Part shown: positions 28,350 to 38,371 of the stretch, in pieces
Layout of the letters: every line of letters begins with the position of its first letter
How positions within the stretch are numbered: the first letter of the stretch is position 1
Assembly (NCBI GenBank): GCA_022794255.1
Contig: JAAWEL010000089.1
Span: 24,757-88,756 of the forward strand
Length of the DNA: 64,000 nucleotides
Reading direction: 5' to 3'
Source: Lachnospiraceae bacterium
GTDB taxonomy: Bacteria; Bacillota; Clostridia; Lachnospirales; Lachnospiraceae
Notes under the pieces: model-generated
Database searches by the model: none
Seen by the model: the letters and a program-made list of their open reading frames with translations, nothing else
What the model was told of the DNA's origin: nothing
Translations under genes and position numbers: made by a program

Positions 28350-30195
28350 CTGTATAACGGTCTATAAGATAGTATCCATTTTCTTGTAACTGATGTATAA
28401 AATACTGATAAGCAGTAGCTTCATCTTCAAATTGTTTGAATTTTTTTTGGAATATATGTTTGTCAGATGGATTAATAACTATAAAATCAGAAGCATATAT
28501 ATCATCCTCATCTGCTATAGAAATATCAATTAATTCATTATGGTTTGATAGCTGTGTTGTATACCGGTAATATACAGCAACCGATGATTCTTTAGGTATC
28601 CTATTTAGCACTTCCCGCATTTCTTCATATTTACTATGGTTAAGTACATAATCATTATAATATCTTTCAAATCTGGGGATTATTTTCTTATAAAATGACC
28701 AGACCGAAATTATGCACATTACTACTATGATAGCCCGTGAAAAAACAGCATGATTATGCTTTTTTAAAGAAACAGCCACATCGTCATAATTTATAATTGC
28801 TAAATACATAATTAATATTGCTGTTCCAAAATTATACTGATAATACAGACTATGCTGAGAAGGATTATAGGTCATTAAATTGATTGCAATACAGGGAAAA
28901 AAGAGAATAAATCTTTCAAATCGTCTGGTCAACACGGGCATACACGCTACCGGTCCTATTAAATAAAAGATATAGTTTATCCTGTCCTTACAGCTGCATT
29001 CATATATTAATTTCATTGGTAAAAGCATTATGGTTTTGATTATTTTTGCTATAGAAGCTTTTTCTCCATATGCTAAATTAGCATAGCGGAATGACATAGC
29101 CCCCTCTCCGAACAAAGACAAATAACATAGTGCTCCTCCAAAATAGATACATGCCATAAGCAGCAGGTATAGGTTCTTCTTTAACATTAACCAAGAGTCA
29201 TGATAAATGATACTTGAAAACATCATCCATATGGAAATACAGATAACATAGATTGGGGCATCTTCTTTAACCATACATACCAAGAACCCAAAAATGAATA
29301 TTCCTGTAGTATTTTGTTCTTCAATACAATACAACATCCAGCATATAAACAAAGCCAGAAAACAATTCTCATGAAAGTCAAATCCAATTCCACCTATCAA
29401 GAGAGGATTAATACAAAATGCCAAGCATAAAAAAAATGCTTCCACCTTTGTGGCCACATGACGGATTATAATTAAATACAAAGGAACCATGGAAGATGCA
29501 ACTATTACACTCTGCAATATTTGTAATGTTATCGGTGACGGAAACAAATGATAAACTGGCAAAAGCAAATAGTAAACTGGTGATATATGAATGCTGAAAT
29601 GCGATGTCAGCTCATTTCTCGCAAGCGTAGTTGCCATCTTTCCAGTTTTGTCTGCCCAATGGTACATCTGAGAAAACCAGCCAAGGTCTAGAGTATGTGT
29701 ATTATAGGTCAACACCCGCAAAACAGACCACATCGAAAGAAACACTGAAAGTGAAATGCATAGGAAAATTGGTATTAAAAAATCCTTCCGGATTATTTTT
29801 AAAGTACCTTTTCTTAATATATTAGAAACATCTTCATTCTGCCCGATTATAGCATACATTAATATATATCCAAAAACAATCAAACATGTAACCGTAAAAT
29901 ATGTACTTTTTGTATAAAAGGCAGATAATCCTCCCAAAAAAATAAAAAGAACTGTAAATAACAGCTTTTCTGCTTTGTAAAATGTTGGTATCCTCTTTTC
30001 GATATATAATAGCGCCATATATGCTGCTATTATATATATTACTCCCACAAGGTTAATATCCGATATTATATTTGTACCTTCTAAGCCTCTATTTTTAACT
30101 GGAATCATGCAATATATAACGACAGCTCCAAACATCCAGGCAACTAAGAATCTTAATATTAACCCTATTCTATTTTTTTGAATATAATTAATCAT
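28324..30195 (-). CDS. DUF2079-like polytopic membrane protein (possible GT-C enzyme)
   Basis: GIGFDFHENCFLALFICWMLY...KEDAPIYV and many TM helices. Confidence 0.75.
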   Translation of the reverse strand: MINYIQKNRIGLILRFLVAWMFGAVVIYCMIPVKNRGLEGTNIISDINLVGVIYIIAAYMALLYIEKRIPTFYKAEKLLFTVLFIFLGGLSAFYTKSTYFTVTCLIVFGYILMYAIIGQNEDVSNILRKGTLKIIRKDFLIPIFLCISLSVFLSMWSVLRVLTYNTHTLDLGWFSQMYHWADKTGKMATTLARNELTSHFSIHISPVYYLLLPVYHLFPSPITLQILQSVIVASSMVPLYLIIIRHVATKVEAFFLCLAFCINPLLIGGIGFDFHENCFLALFICWMLYCIEEQNTTGIFIFGFLVCMVKEDAPIYVICISIWMMFSSIIYHDSWLMLKKNLYLLLMACIYFGGALCYLSLFGEGAMSFRYANLAYGEKASIAKIIKTIMLLPMKLIYECSCKDRINYIFYLIGPVACMPVLTRRFERFILFFPCIAINLMTYNPSQHSLYYQYNFGTAILIMYLAIINYDDVAVSLKKHNHAVFSRAIIVVMCIISVWSFYKKIIPRFERYYNDYVLNHSKYEEMREVLNRIPKESSVAVYYRYTTQLSNHNELIDISIADEDDIYASDFIVINPSDKHIFQKKFKQFEDEATAYQYFIHQLQENGYYLIDRYTDEVEIYGR

Positions 30196-30274
30196 ATATG
30201 GAATATCTCTTCATTTAAGAATATAGTCATCACTTTTTATTTGAATCCCTAATCTGATGTTGTACAAGCTCCTC

Positions 30275-31993
30275 TTATAAATATAATTTATATATAGCTA
30301 AAAGATTTACTACCTCCAGCTTGCCAAATGCATTTCCCTCTTGAAATAATTGCATTAAATCGTCTTTCATTTTATTGTCCATTACTCTATTTATATTATC
30401 AGCATAATAATTGTCGAGATAACTTCTCAGACTTTCACTATTACGATACCATGTATTTACAGGATTCATCTCCTGTTTTCTATATAACTGATAATTAATT
30501 TTTGCTATTCTCAACACCTTATTTAAAAATCTCTTTGCATAATCTTCAGCATTAAATACCCCTCGCCCTATCTTTTGGGCTAGTTTTACGTCATCATTTA
30601 CTGGAGATCCTGTATGCTGCCAGATATATTGTGTTGATTTTGGATATTTTACAGTCATCCATTTTTTTACATAACCATAATTTGCTCTCCACCTCAATGG
30701 AACTTTGTATATAAAATCCAGGTAGTCAACATCTATAAATGGTGAGGATACCTCTACTTCCTGCTGTCTTACCAATGCACTGAGAAGATACATATTTGCA
30801 CTATGCTCATATAAATTCATCTGTTCATAATTCTCATATTGTTCCATGTTCTGCTCAGATATATTTAATTTGAATAGGTGTGTTCTCAGATCCCTATCAT
30901 AATACCCGGGAGCAGTATGATAATCAGCACTCTCTATCCAATATGCATTCTGCAATTCTCCCAATAATCCGGTACACATACATCCAAGATTTTTGTTTCT
31001 TGCAGCATCTAGTGCTTTTAGTGCCCCAGTACAGACAATATAGTCTACCTGTCCGCCAAATAGCTCAACTTTACGTTCCCCATCCTCAAAAACACTTCCA
31101 TCCATCGGAATAAACAGATAGCTATTTCCCAAATCCTCAGCAATTTGTTTCGACACAGTATGATCCAAATTTCCCTCAACACAATAACAGATGTTCAAAA
31201 CATCTTTATATCCAAGGTCATGTGCTACCCATGTAGCCATACGACTGTCGAGCCCCCCTGACAAATCACATTCACACTGGTATCCATATTCCACGTTTTT
31301 TCTGAAAATTCGATCCACTGCCTGACGAAATAGCCGGTCGCCTTCATTAATACATTCTTCTAAAGAAAAGGAATGTTCTGGTATATTCCTAAACATATGA
31401 TAAAACTCATTGCGAAGTATCTTGTTTGCATAAACCAATCTTTGTCCCGCAGCCAGCCGATATACACCATTAAAGGGGGTTTTCCCAAATAATATTGACC
31501 CTGTAATCAACAACTCATAATGGGCCTCTCTACATGGTTCTAATTTTTTTCCTATATTCTTATAATAATTACGGAGGAAGCTGCAATGGCTTGTTATTAT
31601 AATTCTTCTATCCATCTCTGTATAATAAACTGTCCGCTCTCCAGAATGGTTGGTAAATGCAATTATCTTATCATTCTTTTTATACAGAACAACTCCGCAG
31701 AAACTGCCCCGGAGCGAATCCATAAAATAATCTTCGTTTTTTTTCAAAAGATTTTCAAATGTATGTTTCCAATCTTTATCGAAACGGGAACAAAGTTCTT
31801 GCTTATTGAATACAACACCATCTAATAATACAATCTTTTCATTATCTTCAAAAAACAATTTATCATCTTTAAACTTATTCATCGGATTATATAAGAAAAT
31901 ATATTCTTTATATATAATTGATTTACAATTTCCCATCCATCCAATGTCATTATTATCATTTATCGTATTTTTAATAACAATCCATCCAAACAT
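30275..31993 (-). CDS. asparagine synthetase-like protein, Cys2 nucleophile absent
   Basis: CDLSGGLDSRMATWVA PP-loop; N-term MFGWIVIKN instead of MCGI. Confidence 0.85.
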   Translation of the reverse strand: MFGWIVIKNTINDNNDIGWMGNCKSIIYKEYIFLYNPMNKFKDDKLFFEDNEKIVLLDGVVFNKQELCSRFDKDWKHTFENLLKKNEDYFMDSLRGSFCGVVLYKKNDKIIAFTNHSGERTVYYTEMDRRIIITSHCSFLRNYYKNIGKKLEPCREAHYELLITGSILFGKTPFNGVYRLAAGQRLVYANKILRNEFYHMFRNIPEHSFSLEECINEGDRLFRQAVDRIFRKNVEYGYQCECDLSGGLDSRMATWVAHDLGYKDVLNICYCVEGNLDHTVSKQIAEDLGNSYLFIPMDGSVFEDGERKVELFGGQVDYIVCTGALKALDAARNKNLGCMCTGLLGELQNAYWIESADYHTAPGYYDRDLRTHLFKLNISEQNMEQYENYEQMNLYEHSANMYLLSALVRQQEVEVSSPFIDVDYLDFIYKVPLRWRANYGYVKKWMTVKYPKSTQYIWQHTGSPVNDDVKLAQKIGRGVFNAEDYAKRFLNKVLRIAKINYQLYRKQEMNPVNTWYRNSESLRSYLDNYYADNINRVMDNKMKDDLMQLFQEGNAFGKLEVVNLLAIYKLYL

Positions 31994-32013
31994 TATAAAA
32001 CAATCTCCTTTTA

Positions 32014-32586
32014 TTATTCGTCAATATATTTTTCTATCCCTTCAATCCAGACTGCATACCCATTCCCATTTAAATGAACACCATCTGTTGAATATAATTC
32101 TGTTATTATTGCACCATCTTCCTCAAATAAGTCATGTAAATCAATATATGTAACTGCCTCATATTCATTACAGATTTTCTGATAGCTTGCATTTAGCACT
32201 TCTACCTTTTCATCTGGAACATTTGCTGCCGGAAAAACACTTATTATATATATTTTGCAGTCCTTTCTACTTCCTGAAAGTATAGCGTCAATCGTTTTTT
32301 TCAGATATAACATTGTATCATCACCTGGTACATTCCGGCCCAGATCATTAATTCCTATATTAATAAATATTTTACCTGGATGATGGCTTAAGACTTCATT
32401 GATCCTGTGATAAATACCCTCTGCTGTATCTGATCCGATTCCACGGTTAATAACGGTTCCTTTATCCGGAAAAAATTCTTCAAATCTCCCGCCTAATGTA
32501 ATACTGTCGCCGACAAATGCTATTTCCGCATCTCCTATTTTACTGTTACTAAACATACTAACGTATGCATCATACTGGGGATTCAT
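32014..32586 (-). CDS. SGNH/GDSL hydrolase; true start may be upstream at 32705 across a G9 tract
   Basis: EIAFVGDSITLGGRFEE...INIGINDLG...STDGVHLNGNGY. Confidence 0.88.
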   Translation of the reverse strand: MNPQYDAYVSMFSNSKIGDAEIAFVGDSITLGGRFEEFFPDKGTVINRGIGSDTAEGIYHRINEVLSHHPGKIFINIGINDLGRNVPGDDTMLYLKKTIDAILSGSRKDCKIYIISVFPAANVPDEKVEVLNASYQKICNEYEAVTYIDLHDLFEEDGAIITELYSTDGVHLNGNGYAVWIEGIEKYIDE

Positions 32587-32679
32587 TGAATAATTATATT
32601 CCCCCCCCCACCCACTTCAACAATTTCTTTATTTTTATGGTGATCTAATAGCGAAAAAATTAAAAACAATAAGCTGATT

Positions 32680-33285
32680 TTAATAATCCAAGCACTCTTT
32701 TTCAATCATCTCACCATCCAATCGTTTTATTAATTTCGCAGGATTTCCTGCAATAATACAATTTCCATCCGGATAACTATGGGTCACTACAGCTCCAGCG
32801 CCAACAATCGTATGATCCCCCAGTATAACTCCTGGTAATATTACAGAGTTCATTCCGATCCAACAGGATTGTCCCAAAACCACAGCCTTCCCTTCCTGAT
32901 GTTTATCCAAATTGTAAATATTATGGTTTGTAGTAATAATCCCTACATTTCTTGCTATCCTGGTTCCTTTTCCAATAACAATATGAGCATTCAAGGTCTG
33001 AAAATAATTGCCAGTTCCCATAAAATTATTCAAATCATCTACATCAAACAGGATATTATTCCCGTATGAACTATATGGCGAAACAGGCCATTTTACTGAT
33101 TTATTCGTCTGAAACAACATACGGTGCAGAATATCATTAGCTGCCCACTTCCATCCTTCACTGTTTATCTTTTTAAACCAATGTCCTTTTAAATACTGGC
33201 TGTCATAATATAACCAACGAAACATTTGTACAAAAGTCCATGTGAATAAGATAGATGGGATTTTTCTTAATTTTTTCATAATCAA
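32680..33285 (-). CDS. hexapeptide-repeat acyltransferase
   Basis: QSCWIGMNSVILPGVILGDHTIVGAGAVVTHSYPDGNCIIAGNPAKLIKRL. Confidence 0.92.
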   Translation of the reverse strand: MIMKKLRKIPSILFTWTFVQMFRWLYYDSQYLKGHWFKKINSEGWKWAANDILHRMLFQTNKSVKWPVSPYSSYGNNILFDVDDLNNFMGTGNYFQTLNAHIVIGKGTRIARNVGIITTNHNIYNLDKHQEGKAVVLGQSCWIGMNSVILPGVILGDHTIVGAGAVVTHSYPDGNCIIAGNPAKLIKRLDGEMIEKECLDY

Positions 33286-33323
33286 CTTTTTTCATAAATA
33301 ATGAATTTAATTCGTTTATAGAT

Positions 33324-34562
33324 TCAAGGTTCAGCAAAAGATGTATCCTGCATTTTTGTTATACTTAAATGCAGATAAAAAGTAGCCATAGCTGCTGCTA
33401 TTATTTCAACCAATACAGTCGCATAGGCGGCTCCATACATGCCAAATTTGATAATCAACAAATAATTGAATACCACCTCTGAGACAATCTGTATCGCACT
33501 AATAAACAGATTGTAATGTACTTTCTTTAGCCCGGCAAGAATGTTGACACTCAGATCCCGGAAAGTTCCTGTCAAAAAAAATCCAACCAGATGAATTCTG
33601 AATAAACCTACTGCCTCTATATACTGATCTCCAGAAATCAGAAGAATAATCACTTTAGAAAAAATAAATAGTATGAAAGCAATCGAAAAATTAACCATAC
33701 CTGAAAAAAAATAGAGCTTTTTTACATTGGATTTAAGCCATCTCTTTTCTCTGTTATGGCCCACAATATCTGGCAAAAAGCACATAATAATGCTACTGGG
33801 GATAAACATCAGCGCATGTGGTATCATAGTGGATACCTTGTATATTGCTATTTCTTCTGTATTACGTATCAACTGGGCAATCATTGTCACATCAATTAGG
33901 TATAAAGATCTGTTGAATGCGGAACTGACTCCTGTAAAAATCGTATAATTCCATAATTCCGTAATTTGTTTAAGCTCTAACATACTTGCTGTCAGAAGAT
34001 TCTTTAGGTCCTGTCGCATAACACAAATGATACTTGCCAATGATAAAACTCTTGCACAATATTTTCCGCCGATCACTCCCGGAACCCCCCAGCAGGCTCC
34101 TACACAAGTGGCAACTGCTATCAGGACTGTATTTATATTAGTGATTTTTGCGTAGGTTTTTATCCGATTACTGCATCTCAGCATAATAGAAAAAATATTA
34201 ATCAAATATTCAATAATCAGGACAGGCAAATATATTTTTATATATAAGCCAGAATTTTCTATTACCAGCTCTGTAATATGGATATAAAAATAGAAAACAG
34301 CAATAATAACAATGTTAATAATTAATCCTATATTGAGACAATATTTATAATATCTATATGCCTCTCCTTTTCCCTTATTTTCCGCCCCAAACTGAAAAGC
34401 TCCTGAATCCAATCCAAGTCCGGCAATCAATGATGCATAAGAATATATATTTAGAATATATCCCCACATTCCAAAATCAGATCGGGTTAAAATACGAGTT
34501 ATAACCATATTGCTGATCATAACCACGATTTTGTTAATCACATTCGCACTTAACAACTGCAA
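33324..34562 (-). CDS. polysaccharide flippase (Wzx-like); start uncertain
   Basis: LSANVINKIVVMISNMVITRILTRSDFGMWGYI; polytopic. Confidence 0.85.
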   Translation of the reverse strand: MQLLSANVINKIVVMISNMVITRILTRSDFGMWGYILNIYSYASLIAGLGLDSGAFQFGAENKGKGEAYRYYKYCLNIGLIINIVIIAVFYFYIHITELVIENSGLYIKIYLPVLIIEYLINIFSIMLRCSNRIKTYAKITNINTVLIAVATCVGACWGVPGVIGGKYCARVLSLASIICVMRQDLKNLLTASMLELKQITELWNYTIFTGVSSAFNRSLYLIDVTMIAQLIRNTEEIAIYKVSTMIPHALMFIPSSIIMCFLPDIVGHNREKRWLKSNVKKLYFFSGMVNFSIAFILFIFSKVIILLISGDQYIEAVGLFRIHLVGFFLTGTFRDLSVNILAGLKKVHYNLFISAIQIVSEVVFNYLLIIKFGMYGAAYATVLVEIIAAAMATFYLHLSITKMQDTSFAEP

Positions 34563-34689
34563 AAGCCCCTGTCTTGTTTTTTTCCATGCTTGGGTTAAAA
34601 CAATCTTAAATTTTTTCTTTTTTGATTTAAATGTTTCTATCGTTTTAATATTCCTTTCCTGTCTGTAATCTATATAGTTGCATAGTCTT

Positions 34690-35841
34690 TTAATTACTTA
34701 AAATTCTCTCAAATTCAGTTTTTATATTTTCCTCCAAAAACAGACACATGACCTTTTCATAGCCCATTTTTAAACAAATGCGTTCTTCAACCGACATTTC
34801 CAAAGCTTTTCTAACTCCTAATGAAAAATCCTCTTTCGTTTCCACCGTATTAAATCCATCAATCGATAGATAATTGGAACTGCAATTCGCAACAATGGGA
34901 AGCAAGTATTTCATATAACGGATTATCTTTCTTGTATATCCATAACGGATATTATTCTTTTTATTAAATTCTTTCTGGGTCATTGGAGCAAGTGCTACAG
35001 AAGCCTTGCATAGAATCTTCTCAAATTCTATTTCTGTCATACTTCCACAATAAATCACATTATCATGTGATTTATTGTGGAATGGCCCTATAACAAAAAA
35101 ATCTGTTTCCGGATTGTTCCTTGCAGCATATTCAATATATTCAAAATTAACAAATGAAACTCCAAGATAAACAGCAGCTTTTCTCATTCCGATTGGTATC
35201 ATCTCAGGAGTGAAATTTTTCATGAAATCAATCTCCTCTTTTTTGCAAAAAGGATTTCTCAAAATGCTTAATTTTTCCGGAGAAATACCATTTTTTAGAT
35301 AGTATTCTATCATGCACTCATCAACACACAGCACATGATCCGAAATATCAATCATTTTCTTTTCATACTCAATGGTATTACTTAAGGTGGAAAAAGTTCC
35401 CATTATATCAGATATCCGAAAAATGATTTTTGCATTTGGATAATCTTCACGAATATTCTCTGCATACTGGCAATTATTTCCTTCTACAAGAATTACCTGG
35501 TATTGATCCTGTAACTTTTTTCTAAGCCATTTCCAGGAGGGCCAATATTTATTTCCTAATTTCATGTGAAAAAGCTTCGCTATTCTTGCCGGAATAAGAA
35601 CTGGCACAGCAAAATTTCTAATCGTGATATCATTCTTTCTCTCTTCAATTTCTTTACACAGATCAAAAAAATTGCGCGGGTTTTCACGGTCATTTCTATT
35701 TACAAGCCAGCTGATGCTTATAGGGTTTGTCAGCCAGTCCACATCATAGGATAATTCGCTTAAAAATCTGATAAAATAATGGAAACCGCCAACTCTTTTA
35801 CAATTCTTTACATGGTATGTCATTACCAGTGCTTTTTTCAT
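34690..35841 (-). CDS. glycosyltransferase (GT-B-like)
   Basis: MKKALVMTYHVKNCKRVGGFHYFIRFLSELSY (ORF track starts at 35853; MKKAL more plausible). Confidence 0.75.
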   Translation of the reverse strand: MKKALVMTYHVKNCKRVGGFHYFIRFLSELSYDVDWLTNPISISWLVNRNDRENPRNFFDLCKEIEERKNDITIRNFAVPVLIPARIAKLFHMKLGNKYWPSWKWLRKKLQDQYQVILVEGNNCQYAENIREDYPNAKIIFRISDIMGTFSTLSNTIEYEKKMIDISDHVLCVDECMIEYYLKNGISPEKLSILRNPFCKKEEIDFMKNFTPEMIPIGMRKAAVYLGVSFVNFEYIEYAARNNPETDFFVIGPFHNKSHDNVIYCGSMTEIEFEKILCKASVALAPMTQKEFNKKNNIRYGYTRKIIRYMKYLLPIVANCSSNYLSIDGFNTVETKEDFSLGVRKALEMSVEERICLKMGYEKVMCLFLEENIKTEFERILSN

Positions 35842-37276
35842 CAATGCCTGCACCTGCCTTTATCTTAAATCTCTCTGTATCGGTATTTCCTGCTGCCGAC
35901 CGGGCTGTTATAATCTTATACCAGTTATCAAAATATATTAAAGCATTATATAACCCGCCAAAAGTAAGCATATAATAATATAAATGTTCCATCTGATACG
36001 CAATAATATATACTGACATTGATAATGTCAAATAATTATATATCATCCGTTTTACTGTCGACTGTGTTCTTCTTGACCGAAAATCCATCGCAACAAAATA
36101 CTTTATTACAGGAATGTAAAGCAATGGTCCCAATATACCAAAATACTGGATAGAACCAATCATCGGTGGGGTCCATACGGATGCTCCTGGAATTATTTTT
36201 CCTAAGTAATTTACGATTTCTAGCGGATGATACAGCCCTGTCAACAGAAAGCTGTTGTTAAAAAGACGTTTGATAAAAACCATAGGGCCCTGCTGATAAT
36301 TATCAGCTATATATGCTCCTATGGCTGTAAGCGCAGGTCCTGCAAAATATATCTGAAATTTCCGTGCAATTCTTATGCCTGTATTTTCTCCATAAAAACA
36401 GTAAACTACAGTCATAATCGTCAAAATCATGAGAATCAAATATATGATTCGTTTTTCCAGCTTTGTTCTTAAACTATATAATATTTCTAGCATACACACT
36501 CCACCTGCCAGAATTGATAGGATTCTGCGATCTGATACTATAAGAATATTAAGAATACTAATCAGAATTGCTAAACCATATCGGATCTTTGTTTTTCTTT
36601 TAAGAGCAATGCTGACAAGCGTAATTACCACTATAGGTTTAGCAAATACCTCAAGCATAATAAACAGATAATAAGCTGGTCCTCCAAATGATATGCTTTG
36701 TTTTACAACTGCCTTGTTTTTTAATAAAAACCTAAATCTCAAAGCAATCGTTGGGTTTTTCAATAAAATAAAAATACTGATTATTACCGCAATGATCGCA
36801 AATACTAAGATAACAGAATTATTTTCTTGATATTTTTGCGTTATCGTATATGCTTTCCTTGCTTTCCTGGTATAATATGAAAAAATCCCAAACACATACA
36901 AATTCTCAAAGCACATCAGCAATATGGCTTCAGGATAATAATTGATATATAGATTTTCTGGAACACCGCTATAAAAATTTCCACACGCACAAATAACAGG
37001 CAGCAAACACATTCGAAATCCATAAGCCAATACAAATAAGGTACTGCCTATACCTTTTAAATTATATTTCCGGATAAAGAGAGTCACTGCCATCATGTAT
37101 ACCATTGGAAGAATTGCTGTAATTCGATATTTTGAGTCATAAGCTGCCCCAATTAAAAAAACAAACGAAAAACATCCCATAGCATACATAGCTATACGGA
37201 TAGTATTTTCTTTTATGTACCGATTCCGTTCAACGATCCATTCTTCCCTAATATTTCTTCCATTTGTGTTATTCAT
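35798..37276 (-). CDS. O-antigen polymerase-like membrane protein (Wzy-like)
   Basis: 492 aa polytopic protein in the Wzy position. Confidence 0.7.
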   Translation of the reverse strand: MNNTNGRNIREEWIVERNRYIKENTIRIAMYAMGCFSFVFLIGAAYDSKYRITAILPMVYMMAVTLFIRKYNLKGIGSTLFVLAYGFRMCLLPVICACGNFYSGVPENLYINYYPEAILLMCFENLYVFGIFSYYTRKARKAYTITQKYQENNSVILVFAIIAVIISIFILLKNPTIALRFRFLLKNKAVVKQSISFGGPAYYLFIMLEVFAKPIVVITLVSIALKRKTKIRYGLAILISILNILIVSDRRILSILAGGVCMLEILYSLRTKLEKRIIYLILMILTIMTVVYCFYGENTGIRIARKFQIYFAGPALTAIGAYIADNYQQGPMVFIKRLFNNSFLLTGLYHPLEIVNYLGKIIPGASVWTPPMIGSIQYFGILGPLLYIPVIKYFVAMDFRSRRTQSTVKRMIYNYLTLSMSVYIIAYQMEHLYYYMLTFGGLYNALIYFDNWYKIITARSAAGNTDTERFKIKAGAGIDEKSTGNDIPCKEL

Positions 37277-37283
37277 GTATCAT

Positions 37284-38360
37284 CTATTCCCAACTTTTAA
37301 TATATTGGATCATGTCCTGACGCAAATCTTCTTTACTATATGCTTTATTAAATGTATCCACTGCACCTTGCTGGTACTTTTTCTTCCTATTGCTGCTGAA
37401 TGCAAGTTTTACAAGGGCCTTTCCCATCTTGTGATAGTTTTTGTTATCAATTAAGAATCCATTATACTTATTTTTAACACTATAAGGAATCGCACTGTTA
37501 TTGAAACATATTACAGGTACACCCCTTCCCATCGCCTCCATAATGACAAGCCCATATCCTTCTAAAAGAGATGGGTACAAAAATATTTCCGCATGTGAAT
37601 AATAATCATCCAATCGTTCATCATCTACACGTCCCAAAAAAGAGACTGCATTTTCCAAATGCAGCTTTTTAATTATCCTATTTAATTTTTTATAGTACCT
37701 GTCACTTTCTTTATAGTTTCCTATAATTAAGTATTTATATTCTTTATCTTTTTCATATAAATAGCGAAACGCTTTTATTCCATAATCCAACCCTTTCCTG
37801 TATTGAATATTTCCAACAAACAATACTTGCTTACTGTCAAGGGAACTGACTTTATACTTTTTCTTTTCTAACGCTGTCCTTAAAAAGATAATGTTAAATA
37901 TTTTGTGATGTATTCTTAGCTGTTCAGCCACATACTGATTCGGTATCACTAATTCATCCGCTAAATGCAGCATTTTCAGTTCTAAATATTTATGTATCTG
38001 AAATTGTAATCCAGAATGATTCATATAATTATTATGATGATGCATCATAATAATGCGAAGATTTGGGTATCGTCTTTTAATCTCTTGATTATTTATAAAA
38101 AGGAATCGAGTATACAACCGTGAATTTAAAATAAGAATATCAGCGTTAAAAATTCTGTCCAAATTATCTCTGTAAATTTTTGAAAAGGAAAGAAATGATT
38201 TGCTCTTCCCATGTAATAATGTCTGATCATCAATTAAAGTAATATTATTATGGATCTCTTTTATCATTCCGTAAAAAGATTCATCATATGCAGCTCCCCC
38301 TGTCTTATCATTGAGGGATGTTGTTAAATAATTTATTTTCATTTCATGTTCCTTTTTCAT
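37284..38360 (-). CDS. glycosyltransferase family 4
   Basis: FVGNIQYRKGLDYGIKAF...FLYPSLLEGYGLVIMEAMGRGVPVI. Confidence 0.92.
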   Translation of the reverse strand: MKKEHEMKINYLTTSLNDKTGGAAYDESFYGMIKEIHNNITLIDDQTLLHGKSKSFLSFSKIYRDNLDRIFNADILILNSRLYTRFLFINNQEIKRRYPNLRIIMMHHHNNYMNHSGLQFQIHKYLELKMLHLADELVIPNQYVAEQLRIHHKIFNIIFLRTALEKKKYKVSSLDSKQVLFVGNIQYRKGLDYGIKAFRYLYEKDKEYKYLIIGNYKESDRYYKKLNRIIKKLHLENAVSFLGRVDDERLDDYYSHAEIFLYPSLLEGYGLVIMEAMGRGVPVICFNNSAIPYSVKNKYNGFLIDNKNYHKMGKALVKLAFSSNRKKKYQQGAVDTFNKAYSKEDLRQDMIQYIKSWE

Positions 38361-38371
38361 TCAGGCTTTTA

